Positions 34,198 through 43,868 of a stretch of DNA of 64,000 bases are shown one piece after another. Source of the stretch: Gemmatimonadota bacterium (GTDB taxonomy: Bacteria > Gemmatimonadota > Gemmatimonadetes > Longimicrobiales > RSA9); assembly GCA_007126035.1 (NCBI GenBank), contig SLCC01000059.1, forward strand, positions 62,001-126,000. Direction: 5' to 3'. The position numbers and the translations under genes are program-made. The stretch's first letter is position 1. Each line of letters starts with the position of its first letter. The notes beneath the pieces are model-generated. The model ran no database searches, had not been told where the DNA came from, and worked only from the letters and a program-made list of their open reading frames with translations.

Positions 34198-34375
34198 TTC
34201 CGCACCACCGCCTCTCTCTTACCACCTTCAGACGGCCGCCGACCCGGCTACCCGCCGTGCAAGAGCAACTCCCGGTCCACACGGCTGCGCGTGCGAGATC
34301 AGCAACTGCCGCCGCTCGACCGTGGACCCGGATTCCTCTATCTTTACGGCAAGTCATGAGGAACCCAAAGGCACA

Positions 34376-36064
34376 GTGACACTGCTATCCAGGCTGCGCC
34401 GCCTGCTGATCGGTCGCGACCAGGTCGACGACGCCACCGGCACCGATGCGGCTCTGCGCCTGCTGCGGGCACGTTTCGATCGGATGGTCGAGATCTCTGC
34501 CGACGCTATCATCTCCATCGACGAGCGCCAGCGCATCATCCTCTTCAACAGGGGCGCGGAAGACATCTTCGGCTACCATCGGGACGAGGTGCGCGGCCAG
34601 CACCTGGAGATGCTCATCCCGGAGCAGTTCCGGCAGTTCCATCGCGCCCACATGCAGGCGTTCGCGGCTGGCGCCGATGCGGCCCGCCGGATGGGCGAGC
34701 GGCGCGAGATAGCGGGCCTCCGCAAGGGGGGCCAGGAATTCCCCGCGGAAGCCTCCATCTCCCGTCTGGACACTCCCACGGGCCGGATCTACACGGTAGT
34801 GCTCCGGGACATCACGGACCGGAAGAAGGCGGAGGAGACGCAACGGTTTCTGGCGGACTCGAGCGCCGTGCTGGCTCGCTCGCTGGACTACCGGACCACC
34901 CTGGCCGGGCTCGCGCGCCTGGCCCTGCCGCACCTGGCCGACTGGTGCGTGATCGATGTGCTGCAGGACGGCCGGCTCCATCGTACGGAGGCCGCCCACG
35001 CCGACCCCGCCCTCGACCCCATGGTCCAGGATCTGAAACAGTTCCCGCCCGAGGCGGCCCGCGCCCACCCGTCAGTGACCGTGGTGGAGACCGGCGAGCC
35101 GGAGCTCATCGAGAACGTGTCCGACTCCTTCCTCGAGGCCATAGCCGCGAGCCCCGAGCACCTGGCCACGCTGCGCCGCCTCGAGCCCCGGTCCCTCATG
35201 GTGGTGCCGCTGATCGCTCGAGGCCGCACGCTGGGTGCGTTCGGCCTGTTCTCCGCGCGGGCCGACCGTCGCTACGATGCGGATGACCGACTCTTGGCCA
35301 CCGAGCTCGCCCGCCGCGCCGCCCTGGCCGTGGACAACGCACGCCTGTACCGGCAGGCCCGGGAGGCCGTGGCCGCCCGCGACGAGGTGCTGAGCATCGT
35401 CTCACACGACCTGGGCAACCCGCTCAGCGCCATCCGTGTCTCGGCCCGGGTGCTGGAGCGGTTGCTGGAGGCCGGCAACCTGGAGCAGGCACGCACGCAG
35501 CTCGATGGTATCCGCGGCGCTGCCCTCCAGATGGAGCGTCTCATCAGGGACCTGCTCGAGGTCCGCCGGATCGAGACGGGACGCCTGCGCCTGGTCCGCC
35601 GCAGGGAGGCTGTGGACAGGCTGGTGGACGAGGCGGTCCGCTGCCTGAGGGATGTGGCTCGTGAGCAGGACGTCTCGGTGATCGGACGCGTGAACGAAGA
35701 GGTGCCCGCCACCGTGCTGGTGGACGCGGACAGGGTCCAGCAGATCCTGTCCAACCTCATCGGCAACGCGCTCAAGCACGCCTCCCCAGGTGACACCATC
35801 ACCGTCACCGCCGACCCCGCGGATGACGCGGTGGTCTTCTCCGTCCGTGATACGGGACCGGGAATACCTGCCGAGCACCTGCCCCACGTCTTCGACCGGT
35901 TCTGGCAGGCGAGCCAGCAGGGTAGCCATGGGATCGGCCTCGGGCTCGCCATAGTGAAAGGCCTGACCGAGGCCCACGGCGGAGCCGTGGCGGTGGACAG
36001 CGAGCCCGGTGTAGGTTCCGTCTTCTCCTTCACCATACCCGCCATGAGCGAGCAGATGGATTGA
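34376..36064 (+). CDS. Sensor histidine kinase, PAS-GAF-HisKA-HATPase, apparently cytoplasmic
   Basis: About 562 residues from a GTG at 34376 (AAAGG four bases upstream); longer frames upstream overlap the divergent DHH gene. PAS domain at about 30-150 (DAIISIDERQRIILFNRGAEDIFGY...), GAF at about 170-330 (DYRTTLAGLARLALPHLADWCVIDVL), H-box SIVSHDLGNPLSAI, N-box LSNLIGNALKHA, G-boxes DTGPGIP and GIGLGLAIVKGL. No transmembrane segment is evident, so it should sense an internal signal. It lies 90 bp upstream of the NarL-type regulator gene. Confidence 0.88.
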   Translation: MTLLSRLRRLLIGRDQVDDATGTDAALRLLRARFDRMVEISADAIISIDERQRIILFNRGAEDIFGYHRDEVRGQHLEMLIPEQFRQFHRAHMQAFAAGADAARRMGERREIAGLRKGGQEFPAEASISRLDTPTGRIYTVVLRDITDRKKAEETQRFLADSSAVLARSLDYRTTLAGLARLALPHLADWCVIDVLQDGRLHRTEAAHADPALDPMVQDLKQFPPEAARAHPSVTVVETGEPELIENVSDSFLEAIAASPEHLATLRRLEPRSLMVVPLIARGRTLGAFGLFSARADRRYDADDRLLATELARRAALAVDNARLYRQAREAVAARDEVLSIVSHDLGNPLSAIRVSARVLERLLEAGNLEQARTQLDGIRGAALQMERLIRDLLEVRRIETGRLRLVRRREAVDRLVDEAVRCLRDVAREQDVSVIGRVNEEVPATVLVDADRVQQILSNLIGNALKHASPGDTITVTADPADDAVVFSVRDTGPGIPAEHLPHVFDRFWQASQQGSHGIGLGLAIVKGLTEAHGGAVAVDSEPGVGSVFSFTIPAMSEQMD

Positions 36065-36154
36065 GAAGGTGGTGGCAAGTGAGAAACGGCGCTACTGTAG
36101 TACCCGGAACGGGCGCAGGTGGCGCGCTGATATGGACCGAGTTGGGGATGGGCG

Positions 36155-36817
36155 ATGATGCCGAAGATGATAAAGATCCTCCTGGCCGACGATCACGGTG
36201 TGCTGCGCGCCGGATTGCGGGCGCTTCTCGATGCCGAGCCCGACCTCCAGGTGGTGGGTGAGGCGGAGACGGGGGAGGAAGCTATCAAGAAGGTCAAGGA
36301 GCTCTCTCCAGACATCGTGGTCATGGACCTGTCCATGCCCGGAATGGGGGGGATGGAAGCCACCAGGCGGATCGCCGCCATGGACCAAGCGACCAAGGTA
36401 CTGGTCCTGACCATGCACGCCGAGGAGGAGTTCCTGCTCCCGGTGCTGGACTCGGGTGGCAGCGGCTTCGTCCGCAAGACGAGCGCCGACGAGGACCTGA
36501 CCCACGCCATACGGACCGTAGCCCGTGACGAGGTGTTCCTCTACCCGAGCGCCGCCAAGCTGCTGCTCGAGCGGTACAAGGATGCCGACGCCGACGAGAT
36601 GCGCGGACCCCTGAGCAAGCTGACCGAGCGGGAACGGGACGTGCTCGCCATGACAGCCGAAGGCTTCAGCTCCAGCGAGATCGGGGAAAAGCTGTTCATC
36701 AGCCCCAAGACCGTGGACACCTACAGGAGCCGGATCATGGACAAGCTCCAACTCAGGCATCGCTCCGAGCTGGTACGCTTCGCGCTCCAGACCGGCCTGC
36801 TCCGGGCAGAGGACTGA
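36155..36817 (+). CDS. NarL/FixJ-type response regulator
   Basis: 220 residues. The receiver has an acidic pocket (ADDH), phosphoacceptor Asp in VVMDLSMPGM at about 58, Thr in LVLTMH and Lys in FVRKTS. The LuxR-type helix-turn-helix covers about 155-215 (LTERERDVLAMTAEGFSSSEIGEKLFISPKTVDTYRSRIMDKL). It starts with adjacent codons ATGATGCCGAAGATG, preceded by GGGATGGGCG. NarL-type regulators normally pair with HisKA_3 kinases; the convergent kinase at 36822-37934 is exactly that type. Confidence 0.92.
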   Translation: MMPKMIKILLADDHGVLRAGLRALLDAEPDLQVVGEAETGEEAIKKVKELSPDIVVMDLSMPGMGGMEATRRIAAMDQATKVLVLTMHAEEEFLLPVLDSGGSGFVRKTSADEDLTHAIRTVARDEVFLYPSAAKLLLERYKDADADEMRGPLSKLTERERDVLAMTAEGFSSSEIGEKLFISPKTVDTYRSRIMDKLQLRHRSELVRFALQTGLLRAED

Positions 36818-36821
36818 GCCC

Positions 36822-37934
36822 TCAGTCCATCTCCGCCATATCGATTGCCACGAGCTCGGCCGGCAGCGTCCCGCCAGCCCCGTGAATGGGCACGCCCGCA
36901 CGTACGGTTGTACCCCGGCCCGGGGCGCTCCTTATCTCGACACGGCCGCCCACGTACTCCGCACGCTCCCGCATGCCGAACAGGCCCAGGCCGTGCTCCC
37001 CCATGGGCGCCCTCAGTATGGCCTCCGCATCGAAGCCCACGCCGTCGTCCTGCACGGTGGCCACCACCGCGCCGTTGCTGCGCTCGATGGTGACGGCCAA
37101 GCAGCTCGCACGGCTGTGGCGCAGAGCGTTGGTGATGGCCTCCTGCACGATCCGGTACAGCGCCAGCTCCGCCTCCGGCGACTCCAGCCGCCCTACCCCC
37201 TCGGTGCGTACCTCCACCGGCATCACCGCCGCGTCCGCCACGTGTCTGACATGTGACTCGATGGCGGGGCCCAGGCCCAGCTCGTCCAGGGCGGGTGGCC
37301 GCAGCCCCTGCGCGTACCGACGCAGGCCATCCGCCGTCTCCGCCAGCTCCCGCCGCACATCCTCCAGCATGGCGTCCTTCGCGTCGGTGTCCGCAACGCT
37401 GCGCGCTATCCGTAGACGCATCAGGATCGCCGCCAGTCGCTGCGACGCGTCATCGTGGAGCTCCAGGGAGATACGACGCCGCTCCTCCTCGGCGGCGTTC
37501 AGCGCACGAGCCGCCACCTCCCTCAGACGGCGTCGATAGTCCGCCAAGCGATCCAGCATGAGGTTGGTCGCGCTCGTGACCCGGTCCATGTCCCGATCCG
37601 CCACCCTCGATGCCGGGACCCGGGCGTCCATGTCGCCACGCTCCACCCGATGAGCCGTGCGTTGCAGAAGACGCAGCGGCTCGAGCGCCAGCTGGATGAT
37701 CACCGCGTTCACCGCCACGCTCACCATGGCGGCCACCACCGCCAGGACGAGCAGCACGCCCACCGCGCCCTCAGCACCGGGTATCCGCGCCACCAGCACC
37801 GTGGCCAGCAGCGCGAAGAACAGGACGATCAGGGCATTCGCAACCAGGATCTTGTAGAACAGCGGCAACCGCAGCAGCCTTCCGACAAGGCCGCCGCGGG
37901 CACTTCCGCGCTGTTCCGTTCCAGTGGATGCCAT
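36822..37934 (-). CDS. Membrane sensor histidine kinase, NarX/DegS class (HisKA_3)
   Basis: 370 residues. Two transmembrane helices (about 27-49 and 59-84) with almost no periplasmic loop, then HAMP (LEPLRLLQRTAHRVERGDMDARV). The HisKA_3 dimerisation region has ISLELHDDASQRLAAILMRLR, and the ATPase domain shows EAITNALRHSRA, DDGVGF and GLGLFGMRERAEYVGG. The short loop suggests membrane or intramembrane sensing. It is convergent with the NarL-type regulator (4-bp gap), its probable partner. Confidence 0.88.
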   Translation of the reverse strand: MASTGTEQRGSARGGLVGRLLRLPLFYKILVANALIVLFFALLATVLVARIPGAEGAVGVLLVLAVVAAMVSVAVNAVIIQLALEPLRLLQRTAHRVERGDMDARVPASRVADRDMDRVTSATNLMLDRLADYRRRLREVAARALNAAEEERRRISLELHDDASQRLAAILMRLRIARSVADTDAKDAMLEDVRRELAETADGLRRYAQGLRPPALDELGLGPAIESHVRHVADAAVMPVEVRTEGVGRLESPEAELALYRIVQEAITNALRHSRASCLAVTIERSNGAVVATVQDDGVGFDAEAILRAPMGEHGLGLFGMRERAEYVGGRVEIRSAPGRGTTVRAGVPIHGAGGTLPAELVAIDMAEMD

Positions 37935-38098
37935 TTGATGGGAAGACCTGAGCTGTCACGAGGCTGCGGGCACTGCCCGACGACCGCACAACGACACAGA
38001 GTAGCACCAACTCCGGTGCCAGGTCAGTCGGGAGCCTCCGCAGTCGCCGGTGGGGGAATCTACTCCCTGCGCCCGAGCCCTGGCCTCAGCGCGCGGGC

Positions 38099-40294
38099 TC
38101 AGTGGATCTCCCAGACCCTCTCCACGAGCGTCCCCGCCTCCGCCTCGTCGACGGCTCGACTGAAGTGATAGCCCTGGGCGGACGTACAGCCCAGGATCCG
38201 CATGATCCGCAGCTGGTCGGCCGTCTCCACTCCTTCCGCCACGACCTCCATCTCCAGCTCGTCAGCCAGCGCGACGATGGTCCTCACTATCTCGCTGTCC
38301 TCACCGTTGGGGCCCACACGGGCCGTGAAGGCATCGTCGATCTTCAGCGCCTGAGCGGCGAACCGGTGCAGGTAGCCGAGGGAGGAGTAGCCGGTCCCGA
38401 AGTCGTCTATCAACAACGACACGCCGAGTGTCCGGAGCCGCTCCAGGGTACGCGCCGTCTCCTCAGCCTGGTCCATGACAACGCTCTCCGTCAACTCCAG
38501 CCGCAGCGATTCGGGAGGAGCACCGGAGCGGGCCAGGACGCCCCTGACCTGACGGACCAGGTCTGGCTGGGCGAGCTGGGTCGCAGACAGGTTCACCGCC
38601 ACGTATGGGCGGCCCAGCTCCGGGCGCCACCATTCCCGCGCCCGGCGCGCCGCTTCCTCCAGTGTCCACCAGCCGATGGGCACGAGCAGGCCCGTGTCCT
38701 CTGCCATAACCAGGAAAGCGTCGGGAGCCAGCAGGCCCCGGACGGGATGCCGCCAGCGGAGCAGCGCCTCGAACCCTACCGGCCAGCCGTCACGAAGAGA
38801 GATGATAGGCTGGAAATGCAGCACGAACTCCTGACGCTCCACCGCGAGCCTCAAGCTGGTCTCCAGCTCGAGGTCCGCTATCGCCTGCTCCCGCATCGTA
38901 CTGTCGAACACCGTCGTCTGCGCCCGCGCCAGCTTCTTCGAGCGGTACATGGCGATGTCCGCGTCGCGAAGGACGTCCTCCGCCTTGTCGTAGTGCTGCT
39001 TGCCCAGAGCGACCCCGATGCTGACGGATGCATGGACCTCCCGACCCGCGATCGGGAACGGGCGCTCCATGGCAGCATGGATCCTGTCGGCGAGACGCTC
39101 GGCCGCGCTGGGCGTGGCCATGCCGTCAATTAGCAGGGCGAACTCGTCGCCCCCAACCCGCGCCACCGTGTCACCGGGGCGGACGCACCGCTCCAGCCGT
39201 GCCCCTAAGCCCATCAAGAGCTGGTCACCAGCGCTATGGCCAAGGCTGTCGTTGACGGCCTTGAAACGGTCCACGTCCAGGAACAGTACGGTGTAGCCGG
39301 GTGGCTCCGGCCGGCGACCCCGCTTCACCAGCTGGGCCAGGCGGTCCATGAACAGCGCTCGATTCGGAAGCTCGGTCAGACGGTCGTGGAAAGCGTCGTG
39401 GAGCAGACGCTCCTCCGCCCGCCGCCTCTCCGTCACGTCCTTGGCGTTCACCAACAGCCCGCCTATCACGGGGTCGCCGAGCAGGTCCTTTACCACCGCC
39501 TCCAGGATCCGCCATGACCCGTCATGATGGAGGAAACGCACCTCCACAGGCGCAGAGGCACCGCTGCCGTCGTCGAGCCGGACAAAGACCTGACGAGCCC
39601 TGCCCACCTCGTCAGGATGTATCAGCTCGAAGACAGATCGACCGACCAGCTCCTCCGGCGCGTAACCCAACACTCGCTCGACGGACGGGCTCTGGAAGGT
39701 GATCGTGCCATCGGCCGCCAGTATGGTGATGAAATCCAGGGCGTTCTCGATCAGCGAGCGGTATCGCCTCTCGCTGGCAACCAGCGCCGCCGCGGTTCGG
39801 GCCTGCTCCGTCACGTCCCGGAACGTCCAGACCAGGCCCAGCGCCCTGCCATGGACCTCCTGAGGCCAGCAGCGCCTCTCTATCAACCGGCCATCCCGCC
39901 GCCTGAGCGTGTCGGATTCCGGCCAGTCAGGGTCCCCGTCCTGGTCGGTGTACAGGGCGCGCACCCGCTCTACGAACCCCTCCGGGTCATCGAGCTGGTC
40001 GGCGACGAAAGCCAGCGCCTGGTCAGCGCAGCGCTCCGCCAGCACCGCGTCAGGGATAGCCCAGAGTTCGACGAACCGACGGTTGTAGCTGACCACCCGG
40101 TCCTGCTCATCCACGATCAACACGCCGTCGCTCGTGGAAGCCAGGACCGCATCCAGGAGCGAGGCATACAGCGCAAACCGCTCCGCTAGAGGCTCGGCGA
40201 CCTCGGCGGATCCCGACCCGGCACTCGACCCGTCGGCTGTCGCTGCATGATCCGACGGAGTCCCGTCCAAAGGCGGCTCGCTGGTTGTGCTCAA
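38099..40294 (-). CDS. PAS-PAS-GGDEF-EAL cyclic di-GMP enzyme
   Basis: 731 residues from a TTG start at 40294. Two PAS domains (about 45-160 and 170-290) precede a GGDEF domain with an intact ARVGGDEFALLI and the inhibitory I-site RPGD exactly five residues before it. The EAL domain keeps FEALLRW, VNLSATQ, LELTES, IDDFGTGYSSLGYL and VVAEGVE. Both diguanylate cyclase and phosphodiesterase residues look functional, so net direction is probably set by the PAS input. Cytoplasmic; no membrane segment. It stands between the two-component genes and the cytochrome operon. Confidence 0.92.
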   Translation of the reverse strand: MSTTSEPPLDGTPSDHAATADGSSAGSGSAEVAEPLAERFALYASLLDAVLASTSDGVLIVDEQDRVVSYNRRFVELWAIPDAVLAERCADQALAFVADQLDDPEGFVERVRALYTDQDGDPDWPESDTLRRRDGRLIERRCWPQEVHGRALGLVWTFRDVTEQARTAAALVASERRYRSLIENALDFITILAADGTITFQSPSVERVLGYAPEELVGRSVFELIHPDEVGRARQVFVRLDDGSGASAPVEVRFLHHDGSWRILEAVVKDLLGDPVIGGLLVNAKDVTERRRAEERLLHDAFHDRLTELPNRALFMDRLAQLVKRGRRPEPPGYTVLFLDVDRFKAVNDSLGHSAGDQLLMGLGARLERCVRPGDTVARVGGDEFALLIDGMATPSAAERLADRIHAAMERPFPIAGREVHASVSIGVALGKQHYDKAEDVLRDADIAMYRSKKLARAQTTVFDSTMREQAIADLELETSLRLAVERQEFVLHFQPIISLRDGWPVGFEALLRWRHPVRGLLAPDAFLVMAEDTGLLVPIGWWTLEEAARRAREWWRPELGRPYVAVNLSATQLAQPDLVRQVRGVLARSGAPPESLRLELTESVVMDQAEETARTLERLRTLGVSLLIDDFGTGYSSLGYLHRFAAQALKIDDAFTARVGPNGEDSEIVRTIVALADELEMEVVAEGVETADQLRIMRILGCTSAQGYHFSRAVDEAEAGTLVERVWEIH

Positions 40295-40382
40295 GGCTGG
40301 TTCCCTGATCGCGGCAAAACGGACCGGGGAAGCCTAATCCCTGTCAACAGGCGGTGGCAAGTCGCTGCACCCCCCATGCGGC

Positions 40383-41723
40383 CTACTGACCCAACCTCAG
40401 GACCCTCTCGTGGAAGTCTTCCGCCATCGCCTCGAAGTTCCACGGCTCCCTCGGATCGTAGTGACAGTAAGTGCACAAGCCGCTGTGGGGCACCCGGCCA
40501 AGGTCGGGTGGGGGTGGCGGTGATCGACCCGCCAGCCGATACGCATCCTGGACGCCCACAACAGCCTCCCGCAGCAGCCGATCGCTCAGCTCCAGGTTGT
40601 GCTGGCCGCCTGCATCCGCTATCAGGCCGATCATCTCCGCAGACATCCGCAGCAGGATGGTGGACGTGTCCGGCGGCTCCACCAGCTGGAGCGATGCCCG
40701 ATCCAGGTACTGCCGCACCGCGGCCATCCGTACGTCCACCCCGTCGATCCACCAGGTCAGGATCCGCTCGTACTCCCGCTCGTGACAGCTCGCGCACGCC
40801 GTCGCCTGGCCACGGATCGCATCGCCCGGCGCCTCCGCCGTCCGGGCCGTGGGGATGTGGCACGAACGGCACGTTATCCCCACCACGAAATGCTCTGCGG
40901 GCATGGTCCGGCCGTCAGGTCGGATGCCCAGCAACAGGCGCTGCTGGGGCGCGTGCACACCCACGTGGCAATCGGTGCAGAACTCCGCGGGCGGCACGCC
41001 CGGCCGAGGCAGCGCCTGTCCGTGCGCCTCCTGATGGCAGTCGGCGCACACCAGGTCCACCGCCGAGCTCATGGCTTCCATGCGGTGGATATCGCTGGTA
41101 TGGCACGCGGTGCAGGTCAGGCCCGAATGGACCGGGTGCAGGTCCAGGCCCACCGCCCGGGCCTGCAAGCGCTCCAGGTCCGTGTGACACTGGCGACAGG
41201 TCTGCGGGCTCACCCCCACGTCCGGACTCACCAGATCGTAATGGCAACGGACGCAACCGATCTCGATCCAGGGCAGCTGCGAATGGGATATGGCCACGCC
41301 CTGGCTGGTCAGGATGCTGTGATCCGGATCGACGTGACAGGACCGGCACTCCTGCGGCTCCGCGCCCGTGAGTTGACCCACATGACAGAGTGCGCAGGCG
41401 TCCACCGTTGCGCGGATGGGCTCCTCGCCTCGGTCATGCGTGTGACACCCCGAGCAGGTGATGGGCACGGGGCTGCCATGACCATGATCACGGTGCGGAA
41501 ACGTCACGGTCCCGAAGCGTGCCTCGGCCGGCCCACGGTCACCGTGACAGCCCGCCGAGGTGCACGTCGCCTCCGGCACCATGGCCCGGCCGCGCTCGCC
41601 CCTGGGCCCCTGATGGCAGGCCGCGCACGCCAGGTCCGCGTGAGGGTCGACCGGGTCGCGCTCGACCACGTCGCAGCCCGCGACCATGACTACCAGCGCA
41701 GCGATCAGCAGAGAGCGGCCCAT
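40383..41723 (-). CDS. Tridecahaem cytochrome c lipoprotein
   Basis: 446 residues with lipobox VMVAGC (Cys17). I count twelve CxxCH motifs and one CX4CH (CTSAGCH, about residue 54), plus many free histidines for second axial ligands. The C-terminal ~130 residues hold a helical region (RILTWWIDGVDVRMAAVRQYLDRASLQ...) between the twelfth and last haem. This resembles the octahaem/NrfB-like electron carriers. It is the last gene of the five-gene unit and overlaps the cytochrome b gene by 19 bp. It probably accepts electrons from that membrane subunit in the periplasm. Confidence 0.88.
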   Translation of the reverse strand: MGRSLLIAALVVMVAGCDVVERDPVDPHADLACAACHQGPRGERGRAMVPEATCTSAGCHGDRGPAEARFGTVTFPHRDHGHGSPVPITCSGCHTHDRGEEPIRATVDACALCHVGQLTGAEPQECRSCHVDPDHSILTSQGVAISHSQLPWIEIGCVRCHYDLVSPDVGVSPQTCRQCHTDLERLQARAVGLDLHPVHSGLTCTACHTSDIHRMEAMSSAVDLVCADCHQEAHGQALPRPGVPPAEFCTDCHVGVHAPQQRLLLGIRPDGRTMPAEHFVVGITCRSCHIPTARTAEAPGDAIRGQATACASCHEREYERILTWWIDGVDVRMAAVRQYLDRASLQLVEPPDTSTILLRMSAEMIGLIADAGGQHNLELSDRLLREAVVGVQDAYRLAGRSPPPPPDLGRVPHSGLCTYCHYDPREPWNFEAMAEDFHERVLRLGQ

Positions 41724-42610
41724 AAAATCATCCCAATGGTGGCAAGTCCCACGCCCCAGGCGGCGAAGCCGAATATGGCTGCCACCATGGTCTGTGTCCG
41801 TGTCGGCGGCGGCGCACGCCGGTCGGCGATGGCCTTGTGCGAGACCGGTTCGTGCGCCACGGCCTCGATCTGGTCCATCATGACCGGATGCTCCTCCTCC
41901 ATGTAGTCCAGGGTTCCCCGGCCCGTGAACATCACCGCGTCCAGCGGGAACTTGTCGGGCCGAAGGTGGACATTGAAGAAATGGATCGTGAACAGGAACG
42001 CCGCGGCCAGCATGGCCTCATAGGCGTGGAAGATGGTGGCCACGTTGAACATCCAGCCCGGCATCCACCGGCCGAAGAACTCGGGGAACCAGAGCATGAA
42101 GCCCGACCCGCCGATGATCACGAAACCCCACACCTCACCCATGTAGTCCATCTTCTCCAGGTAGGAATAACGACCGAACCGCGGCCGCTCCCCCTTCCCG
42201 AAGTACCACTTCCACTGCTGGAGGAAGTCCCGCGCATCCTGCGGGTGAGGCAGCAGCGAGTCGGAGCCCCACAGCATCCGCCGCTTGTCCCTGGTCCTCA
42301 CCAGCTTCACCGTCATGTACACGATGTGGACGAAGGTGTAGGTAACCATGAACACCGCGGCGGTGCGGTGGATCAGCCCCGCCTGCTCCACACCACCCCA
42401 GAACCGCATCAGCGGCTCGGCGAACGGCGCGCAGGCGAACCGTAGCGGGATACCCGTCAGGATCAACGTGTAGAACGAGATGATGGCGAAGCCGTGCGTC
42501 AGGCGGTGGAACAGGTTGAACCGCCAGATGAACGGGCCCCGCCCTCGCTGAGCAGCATCGAGGGGGACCCCCCCATCCCCGTACTCGTGGTGCACGATAT
42601 GGTTACTCAT
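41705..42610 (-). CDS. Membrane di-haem cytochrome b (FdnI/HydC-like quinone-interacting subunit)
   Basis: 301 residues. About four core transmembrane helices carry histidines placed as in formate dehydrogenase gamma and hydrogenase cytochrome b subunits: FNLFHRLTHGF (His35, His39), LIHRTAAVFMVTYTFVHIVYM, and IFHAYEAMLAAAFLFTIHFFNVHLRPDKFPLD. A fifth hydrophobic helix closes the C-terminus. Expected to exchange electrons between the menaquinone pool and the flanking multihaem cytochromes. It overlaps both neighbours, which implies fixed stoichiometry and a complex. Confidence 0.88.
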   Translation of the reverse strand: MSNHIVHHEYGDGGVPLDAAQRGRGPFIWRFNLFHRLTHGFAIISFYTLILTGIPLRFACAPFAEPLMRFWGGVEQAGLIHRTAAVFMVTYTFVHIVYMTVKLVRTRDKRRMLWGSDSLLPHPQDARDFLQQWKWYFGKGERPRFGRYSYLEKMDYMGEVWGFVIIGGSGFMLWFPEFFGRWMPGWMFNVATIFHAYEAMLAAAFLFTIHFFNVHLRPDKFPLDAVMFTGRGTLDYMEEEHPVMMDQIEAVAHEPVSHKAIADRRAPPPTRTQTMVAAIFGFAAWGVGLATIGMILWAALC

Positions 42611-43868
42611 GCTCGTCTCCCTCTCCCCTCACGCGCCCCTGCCCCTGCCCCTGCCCCTGCCCCTGCCCCGGGCCATGCTTGTGGCCCGGCCCGTGGAAGA
42701 TGCCGCGACGCTCGTCGACCTTGATCCTGACCCACCAGAACAGCGTGTGCAGACCGAACACCGTCAGCGTCCCGATCAGCAGTGAGTTCATGAACCAGAA
42801 CGAGTAGAATATGGCCGGGTTCCGGTGCCGGTTGAACGGCTCCGGATGCGAGTCGTACAGGACGAAGGCCGGCCGTGCGTACGGGTGACAGGCGGCACAC
42901 GTCGGCACCAGGTTCTGTTCGGCCACCGTGGATCGCGGGTCGTCCGCCGGGAAGATCTGGTGCGCGCTGTGACAGTCGGCGCAGGTCGCCACGATGACCG
43001 AGCCCAGGGCCGTCGCCTTCCCGTGGTAAGTGCCGAAGAACGTCTGAGCCGCGTGCGGGTGACACTCCGCACAGCGTTCCACCGCCGCCACAGTGAAGTC
43101 CCGCTCCCCCGCAACCGCCGTGGGGTGGGCATCGTGGCAGGTGGAGCAGGTGGGCGGACCAATCCCGCGCCGCGGGTCGAAGTCCTCGGGTGGCGTGGCC
43201 AGCAGCGCCTGCCCGTGCACGTCGTTCACCCACGCCGCTGCCGCCTCCTGGTGGCAGGCACCGCAGAACTGCGGCTGGTTGTGGGCAGCCATCCGTGATT
43301 CCGGGTCAGCCGGCGGCAACTGCTCGTGCGCCGAATGGCACGAGTGGCAGCCTACCCCTTCCGCGGCCCGGTGCGGGTCCGGCGGCGACAGGCGTTGGAG
43401 CTCGTGACAGGCGGTGCAGCGCTCGTTCAGCCGGGCCAGCTCCGGCCCCTCAGCCAGCCGCTCAAGGTCAACTACCGTGTGCACACCGTGACACTGGGTG
43501 CACGTCACCACCTCGCCCACCTCCCTCGCCTCCTCGCCCTCGACCCCCGCGTGGGCACTCCTGCGCCACTCCTGCTCCGCGGCTTCGTGACAGTCCGCGC
43601 ACCCGGTCGTGCGCGCGGCGGCAGGGTGGGGGAACCGGCCGAAGCCGGCATGGCAGTCGGTGCACGTCATGTGGCCGTGTGCCGACGCCGCCAACTCTTC
43701 CGGCAGAACCAGCATGCGCCGGGCATCCGCCAGGGTCCGGGTATGCTGCCTCAGCAGCTCCAGCTCACCATGGCAGCGCTGGCACTCGAGCACGGCCTGG
43801 GCCTCCAGGCCCGCGGGCACGAGCCCCATGATCAGCGCCATCGCCAACAACCTCAATGTCACCCTCAT
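42603..43868 (-). CDS. Undecahaem cytochrome c with C-terminal membrane anchor
   Basis: 421 residues. Signal peptide 1-24 (ending LEAQA), eleven CxxCH motifs, then a transmembrane helix (FWFMNSLLIGTLTVFGLHTLFWWV) and a short cytoplasmic tail ending in a repeated Gly-Gln run encoded by CCTGCC-type hexamers. Homology style is that of the multihaem subunits paired with cytochrome b in Geobacter-type Cbc complexes. Starts by ATGA overlap with the sigma-54 activator gene, so regulator and target are in one transcript. Confidence 0.88.
   Translation of the reverse strand: MRVTLRLLAMALIMGLVPAGLEAQAVLECQRCHGELELLRQHTRTLADARRMLVLPEELAASAHGHMTCTDCHAGFGRFPHPAAARTTGCADCHEAAEQEWRRSAHAGVEGEEAREVGEVVTCTQCHGVHTVVDLERLAEGPELARLNERCTACHELQRLSPPDPHRAAEGVGCHSCHSAHEQLPPADPESRMAAHNQPQFCGACHQEAAAAWVNDVHGQALLATPPEDFDPRRGIGPPTCSTCHDAHPTAVAGERDFTVAAVERCAECHPHAAQTFFGTYHGKATALGSVIVATCADCHSAHQIFPADDPRSTVAEQNLVPTCAACHPYARPAFVLYDSHPEPFNRHRNPAIFYSFWFMNSLLIGTLTVFGLHTLFWWVRIKVDERRGIFHGPGHKHGPGQGQGQGQGQGRVRGEGDEHE

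Noticed and set aside
34028-34375. Longer N-terminus for the PAS-GAF kinase
   Set aside because: It overlaps the start of the divergent DHH gene and is low complexity; the GTG at 34376 directly precedes recognisable kinase sequence.
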